Positions 41,301 through 44,456 of a stretch of DNA of 44,456 nt are shown one piece after another. The position numbers and the translations under genes are program-made. Location of the stretch: contig NZ_RFFG01000067.1 in NCBI RefSeq assembly GCF_003696215.1, positions 1-44,456 on the forward strand. Reading direction: 5' to 3'. Positions within the stretch are counted from its first letter, which is position 1. Every line of letters begins with the position of its first letter. The notes under the pieces are model-generated. The model ran no database searches, was not told the origin of the DNA, and saw nothing but the letters and a program-made list of their open reading frames with translations. The DNA comes from Actinomadura harenae. Its GTDB lineage: Bacteria > Actinomycetota > Actinomycetes > Streptosporangiales > Streptosporangiaceae.

Positions 41301-41905
41301 CCGGGCTCTTCGGAGCACGGCGGCGGCGCGGGATGTCGCCGACCCCGGTCGTGATCTCCTTGCAGCCCGCCGACCTGCCGGTCGTCGTGCGCCGCGACGG
41401 GGTCCGGGTCGAGATGGCCGGAGAGGTCGGCAGCGGCGGCACCCGCAACCCGCTGTCGGTGTTCGTCAACGCCACGGCCGAGGGTCCCGAGCTCCAGATC
41501 GAGTACGACGTCGACAGTTTCACGGACTCCGATGTCGAGGCCCTGGCGGAGGAGCTGCTCGACCTCCTGGCCGATCCGTCCGGCACCGCGCCGGAGCCGG
41601 AGCTGGACGACGGGCCTGGGTCGGCAGTAGTCGAATTCGTCGCCGCCCTGTGGGCCGACGAGCTCGGCGACGGACGGCACGGCGACTTCTTCGCGCGCGG
41701 TGGCGACGTCGCGGCGGCGGCCCGGGTGACGGCACGGCTGGCCGACGCCTTCGGCTGCCCGATCCCCGCGCACGTCCTCACCGGGCATCCGAGACTCGAC
41801 CGTTTCTGCGTCGAGGTCGAGCGGATCGCCCTGGAGCACCTGTCCCGCGCCGAAGATCCACAGAACCACCGAACAAGCACCGCACAGACAGGAAACGACG
41901 CATGA
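38381..41905 (+). CDS. Non-ribosomal peptide synthetase, A-PCP-C-PCP(degenerate)
   Basis: A 1174-aa NRPS. It starts with an adenylation domain (about 25-515): A3 'HTSGSTGTPKG' (173), A5 'NMYGPTETT' (about 306), 'YRTGD', 'RGFRIEPGEVE' (A8) and 'NGKID' (A10, 507). A carrier domain follows with the phosphopantetheine site 'DLGGHSLAA' (Ser568). Then comes a condensation domain (about 625-1050) whose active-site motif reads 'DHLVFDG' (762-768), so the first His of HHxxxDG is Asp while the catalytic second His is kept. The last 70 residues look like a carrier domain, but the Ser is Val ('FFARGGDVAAA', 1110). No condensation domain precedes the A domain, so it may load the first amino acid. ATG 38381 follows GAGGCTGA; the stop overlaps the next gene by ATGA. 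Confidence 0.9.
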   Translation: MTAYQQVGSASSNAGTGSGTVGRCLHELVESRADATPDAVAVVCEGRVLGYGELDRRANQVARWLRERGVGPDTFVGVCTDRSPDMVVALLAVLKAGGAYVPLDPAYPAARLAFIAADTGIAVLLTQRDLADRFPEVPVRLSLDADEPSLAALPDERPEPAASPADLAYVIHTSGSTGTPKGVLVEHRSIVNVVTALGSELGVGPGDRLLAVCSLSFDVAAFELFVPLAAGAAVVLADRATAADGALLADVLDRAGITLLNASPTTWRTLFEAGWTGREGLRAVCGGEAFPPELAERLLGCTAEVWNMYGPTETTLISVAHRVTAADTRGSAIPIGRPIAGTRLCVVGEGLAPVADEDAGELLIAGAGVARGYLHRPELSEEKFLPLALEGDGPQRFYRTGDLVRRRPDGTVEYLGRLDRQAKVRGFRIEPGEVEAALGRLPGVTACAVEVREDVPGDRRLVGYYITDPAGPAVPGPALRRALAAGLPEHLVPSILVRLDAFPLTPNGKIDRAALPAPGGSRPELDVAFAAPTTPTEQRLAALWSAVLGLDPGTVGADDRFGDLGGHSLAAARICALITREFGAAVSLAAFLAAATVRAVAAAVDAGPRAEAGPALVRDPERRSHPLTGVQRQLWALRQVGDAAPATTVASRFRLDAAWPAAGPAPALGAVLDALVLRHEVLRSVVRTSGGEPVALVRPAGTVPVDEHDLRPLSPLDRAEHAEALARAAAAHAFDLAEETPLLRALALRLDERTVEVVLVTDHLVFDGASCAVVMTALADGVAAELRGGSAEEVIPEPAVQMGDVAVHELALAELTERAEGLRAFWTRELAGAEPPYALATRRGGDGLAAFRGERLTRPLDRTTAAAVSDFAARNGVSPFAVYAAALGEIVGRRTGATDVLLGMAVASRSHPDTAGLVGPLADVLPLRFRRPDGTSGAVGGFGAVGGFGALAGEVDRAVVRALDHQGLPGPELAGLFGARRRRGMSPTPVVISLQPADLPVVVRRDGVRVEMAGEVGSGGTRNPLSVFVNATAEGPELQIEYDVDSFTDSDVEALAEELLDLLADPSGTAPEPELDDGPGSAVVEFVAALWADELGDGRHGDFFARGGDVAAAARVTARLADAFGCPIPAHVLTGHPRLDRFCVEVERIALEHLSRAEDPQNHRTSTAQTGNDA
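41192..41227. repeat. 18-bp in-frame tandem duplication within the C domain
   Basis: GCGGTCGGGGGGTTCGGG occurs twice in a row, encoding two Ala-Val-Gly-Gly-Phe-Gly units inside the condensation domain of the first NRPS. It looks like a recent slippage event that keeps the frame and extends a Gly-rich loop. Confidence 0.75.
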
Positions 41906-43938
41906 GTCAGACTTCTGCGGACCCCGGCGACGGAGGGCTGCGCGCGCTGCTGGAGGACCGTGCCGCCGCGGCGCTGCGCGGGCTGGCCGGCTCCACGGGA
42001 TCGTCCGGTGCGTCTGGCGTGTCAGATCGGCCGGGTACGGTGCCACCGCCCCAGATCGCCTGGGGGCGGGGCCCCTCGCTGCCCCGGGACGGTCGGCGGA
42101 CCGTGCCGGAAGCGGTGCTGGAACAGGCCCGCTCCCGCCCCGACGCGGTGGCCGTGGAGGGTCCCGGCGGGCGGCTCTCCTTCGCCGAGACGGTCCGGTA
42201 CGCGCGGCGGGTCGCCGCGGCGCTCACCGCCGTCGGCACCGGACCGGGCTCGGTGGTCGGCGTCCACCTCCCGCGCGACGAGCACCTGCCCGCGACGCTT
42301 CTCGGAGTCTGGCTCGCCGAAGCCGCGTACGTGCCGCTGGATCCGGAGTCCCCGGCGGAGCGGTCGCGGTGGATCGTCGAGGACGCCGGGGCGGCGGCGG
42401 TGGTCTGCGGCGGCGACGGCGCAGACGTGCTGCGCGGCCACGTCACCGTTCCGCTGGTCGACCTGCGTGAACTGTTCGGGCGGACGGAGCCGCCGGAGCA
42501 GCGGGAGCAGCCGGACCCGTCCCGCACGCCGCTTCCGTCGCCGGAGGACCTCGCCTACGTGCTCTACACCTCCGGCTCGACCGGCAGGCCCAAGGGCGTC
42601 GAGGTGACGCACGCCAACGTGGCGGCCCTGGCCTCCGCCACCGCGCTCCAGCTCGGCCTGAGCGCCGACGACGCCGTTCTGGCGGCGGCCTCGCTGACCT
42701 TCGACATGTCGGTGCCGGAGATCTGGCCGCCGCTGGCCGTCGGCGGACGCTGCGTCGTCGTGGACCGCGCGTGCGCGGCGGACGGCTTCGCGCTCGCCGA
42801 CCGGATCGACTCCGCCGGGGTGACCACCATGGCCCTGACTCCGACCAGCCTGCGGATGCTGCTGGCCGCGGGGTGGCGTGGCAGCCCCCTGATGAAGGCC
42901 CGGGCCGGCGGGGAGGCCCTGGACCCGGACCTGGCCCGCGCGCTGCTGCCGCTCGTCGCCGAGCTGTGGAACGAGTACGGACCGACCGAGGCGACCGCGT
43001 ACTCCGTGGCGCACCGGGTGTCGGCGGCCGACGTGGCGGCCGGGGCCACCGGGGTGCCGATCGGCCGGGCCACGGCGGGCGAGCACGTCTACGTGACGGG
43101 TCCGGACGGCGGGCTCGTGCCGCCCGGGGTCGTCGGCGAGCTGGTGATCGGCGGCGCGGGCGTGGCGCGCGGCTATCGCGGCCGCCCCGACCTGACGGCC
43201 GCGGTGTTCGTCAACGACCCGTTCGTCGCCGGCGGCCGGTGCTACCGGACCGGCGACCTGGCGCGGTGGACCCCCGAAGGACTGCTGGAGTTCGTCGGCC
43301 GCGCCGACGACCAGGTGAAGATCGGCGGCCGGCGGGTCGAACTCGGCGAGATCGAGGCCGCGCTGCTGGCGCAGCCGTCGGTGGCGCACGGCGCGGTGGT
43401 CGTGCGCGGCGGCGAGGACCGGGAGCAGCTCGTCGGCTATGTGGTGCCGCCCGCCGCGGACGGCGCGGACGGCGCGGACGGCTGGTCCGAAGCGGACGCC
43501 GCGGCGATCGAGGCCGGGCTGCGCGAGACCCTGCCGTCCTACATGGTGCCGCGCGTGTGGGTCCGGCTGGACGCGATGCCGCTGATGCCCAGCGGCAAGG
43601 TGGACCGCGCGGCGCTGCCCGAACCGCCCGCGCCCACGCGCGCGGACCACAGCCCTCCCGGTACCGAAGCGGAGCTGTTCATCGCCGAGGTGTGGCAGGA
43701 GGTGTTGGCCATCGCTCAGGTCTGGCGCGACGACGAGTTCTTCGTCCTCGGCGGCGACTCCCTGGCCGCGATCCGCGTCGTGGGCCGGCTGACCGAGGCG
43801 CTGGAGTACCCGTTCACCGTGCGCACACTGTTCGACCACCCGGTCCTGGCCGACTTCGCCGAGCAGGTGGAGCGGTTGCTCGCGTCGGACGCCGGGATGT
43901 CCCCGGCGGACGCGCCCGTCACGGAGCCGACGCGATGA
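41902..43938 (+). CDS. Non-ribosomal peptide synthetase, A-PCP
   Basis: A 678-aa stand-alone module half. After an unstructured N-terminal region of about 70 residues (which could be a docking segment) comes an adenylation domain with 'YTSGSTGRPKG' (222), 'LTFDMSVPEIW' (A4), 'NEYGPTEAT' (A5, about 357), 'YRTGDLARW', 'GGRRVELGEIE' (A8) and 'SGKVDRAALP' (A10). A carrier domain with 'FFVLGGDSLAA' (Ser620) follows. The substrate-pocket residue 235 is Asp, as for ordinary alpha-amino acids; I cannot assign the amino acid. ATGA overlaps join it to the genes before and after, so it should hand its amino acid to the condensation domain of the next protein. Confidence 0.9.
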   Translation: MSQTSADPGDGGLRALLEDRAAAALRGLAGSTGSSGASGVSDRPGTVPPPQIAWGRGPSLPRDGRRTVPEAVLEQARSRPDAVAVEGPGGRLSFAETVRYARRVAAALTAVGTGPGSVVGVHLPRDEHLPATLLGVWLAEAAYVPLDPESPAERSRWIVEDAGAAAVVCGGDGADVLRGHVTVPLVDLRELFGRTEPPEQREQPDPSRTPLPSPEDLAYVLYTSGSTGRPKGVEVTHANVAALASATALQLGLSADDAVLAAASLTFDMSVPEIWPPLAVGGRCVVVDRACAADGFALADRIDSAGVTTMALTPTSLRMLLAAGWRGSPLMKARAGGEALDPDLARALLPLVAELWNEYGPTEATAYSVAHRVSAADVAAGATGVPIGRATAGEHVYVTGPDGGLVPPGVVGELVIGGAGVARGYRGRPDLTAAVFVNDPFVAGGRCYRTGDLARWTPEGLLEFVGRADDQVKIGGRRVELGEIEAALLAQPSVAHGAVVVRGGEDREQLVGYVVPPAADGADGADGWSEADAAAIEAGLRETLPSYMVPRVWVRLDAMPLMPSGKVDRAALPEPPAPTRADHSPPGTEAELFIAEVWQEVLAIAQVWRDDEFFVLGGDSLAAIRVVGRLTEALEYPFTVRTLFDHPVLADFAEQVERLLASDAGMSPADAPVTEPTR

Positions 43939-43994
43939 CCGACGCGATGACCGACGCAGTGACCGGCGCGATGACCGGCGCGATGACCGGCGAC
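43935..43994. repeat. 12-bp degenerate tandem repeat x5 at the start of the third NRPS gene
   Basis: The units are ATGACCGACGCG, ATGACCGACGCA, GTGACCGGCGCG, ATGACCGGCGCG and ATGACCGGCGAC. Each gives four residues (MTDA/VTGA/MTGA/MTGD) and a possible start codon, four ATG and one GTG, all in one frame. The first ATG overlaps the previous stop. Confidence 0.8.
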
Positions 43995-44456
43995 GCGGCC
44001 GCCACGGCCGCCGCCGCCCGCGGCGAAGCGGTCCGCAGCAGGTTCGCCGCCGCCCGGCGCGCCGCCGCCGCCGACCGTCCGGCCGCCATCCCGGCCCGCA
44101 CCGCCGACCAGGGTCCGGGCCGTCCTTCACTCACGCAGGCCCGGCTCTGGTTCCTGTGGCGGCTGGAACCCGACAGCCCCGCCTACAACGCGCCGGTGTT
44201 CGTGCGTCTCACCGGACCCGTGGACACCGCCGCCCTGGAGGACGCGGTCCGCGGCACGGTGTCCCGCCACGAGGTGCTCCGCACCGTGTTCGAGGAGCGG
44301 GACGGCGAACCGGCCCTGCGGGTGCTCCCGCCCGGATCGGTGCCCTTCCTCCGCCGGGACGTGGCCCGCGTGGACCTCGACCGCGAGCTCGACGCCGAGG
44401 CGGCGAAGCCGTTCGCGGTCGACACCGAGCCGCCGATGCGGGCGACCCTCCTGCGG
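43935..44456 (+). CDS. Non-ribosomal peptide synthetase starting with a C domain (partial at window edge)
   Basis: The frame opens with ATG 43935 (ATGA overlap with the upstream stop) and is open to the window end, 174 codons. After a repetitive Ala/Thr/Gly start and an Ala/Arg-rich segment comes a condensation domain N-terminus: 'LTQARLWFLWRLEP' (C1), 'YNAPVFVRLTGPVD', 'ALEDAVRGTVSRHEVLRTVF' (C2) and 'PMRATLLR'. The HHxxxDG motif lies beyond the edge. The first five 12-bp repeats contain four in-frame ATG codons, so the exact start is uncertain. Confidence 0.87.
   Translation, partial: MTDAMTDAVTGAMTGAMTGDAAATAAAARGEAVRSRFAAARRAAAADRPAAIPARTADQGPGRPSLTQARLWFLWRLEPDSPAYNAPVFVRLTGPVDTAALEDAVRGTVSRHEVLRTVFEERDGEPALRVLPPGSVPFLRRDVARVDLDRELDAEAAKPFAVDTEPPMRATLLR

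Noticed and set aside
39772..42046. Very long minus-strand frames under the first NRPS gene
   Set aside because: Composition-driven shadows (Ser/Arg/Gly-rich) opposite well-conserved A, PCP and C domains.

Overview
The DNA looks like chromosome of a high-GC filamentous actinomycete (Streptomyces, Actinomadura, Streptosporangium or Pseudonocardia-type; the genus cannot be fixed from sequence alone). The signs are strong G/C preference at third codon positions, frequent GTG and some TTG starts, ATGA/GTGA stop-start overlaps, an NRPS cluster and actinobacterial protein families. The window has three parts: a defence/mobile island (about 1-28.3 kb), a catabolic or uptake cassette between two tRNA-Lys 3'-end copies (28.3-37.6 kb), and the start of a non-ribosomal peptide synthetase (NRPS) cluster (38.4 kb to the right edge).

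Left part, 1-6 kb, is a graveyard of accessory genes: the tail of an IS3-type transposase, a small protein ending in an amyloid/RHIM-like motif, a cupin relic, a COG4127-like/CBS/HEPN protein gene split by a complete 910-bp IS5-type element with a 7-bp target duplication, a broken Ser/Thr kinase, a frameshifted aldo/keto reductase and an intact APH-like phosphotransferase.

6.1-14 kb is a tightly coupled operon hsdR-hsdS(half)-hsdM-hsdM'-HEPN. It is a type I restriction system with a one-TRD specificity subunit, two paralogous methylase subunits and a translationally coupled HEPN protein carrying an RNase-type RNxxxH motif. A GIY-YIG fragment and a truncated tyrosine recombinase meet at its right end. 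14.9-17.7 kb (minus strand) is a second hsdM-hsdS pair without hsdR, preceded by a small two-helix membrane protein and followed by a 9-bp tandem repeat tract. 18.2-25.8 kb (minus strand) holds a cysteine-rich protein and a complete type I Wadjet operon jetABCD (anti-plasmid SMC-like complex and nuclease); a decayed piece of a second jetC lies at 18.0-18.2 kb. At 26.4-28.1 kb is a DUF6119/TIGR04141 protein with a possible PD-(D/E)xK-like core.

At 28.30 and 37.55 kb lie two direct copies of the 3' end of a tRNA-Lys(UUU) gene, each followed by the same terminator hairpin. They look like attachment-site scars of elements integrated in tandem at one tRNA gene, whose intact copy should lie left of the window. 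Between them is one operon: ROK regulator, Fe(III)/polyamine-type ABC transporter (lipoprotein, ATPase, fused permease), argininosuccinate-lyase-like enzyme, PfkB kinase and amidohydrolase, most likely uptake and breakdown of an unidentified small molecule.

The right end is an NRPS operon with A-PCP-C-(degenerate PCP), A-PCP and the start of a third C-domain protein, all linked by 4-bp stop/start overlaps. Two catalytic-motif departures in the first protein (HHxxxDG reading DHLVFDG; PCP serine replaced by valine) deserve attention.
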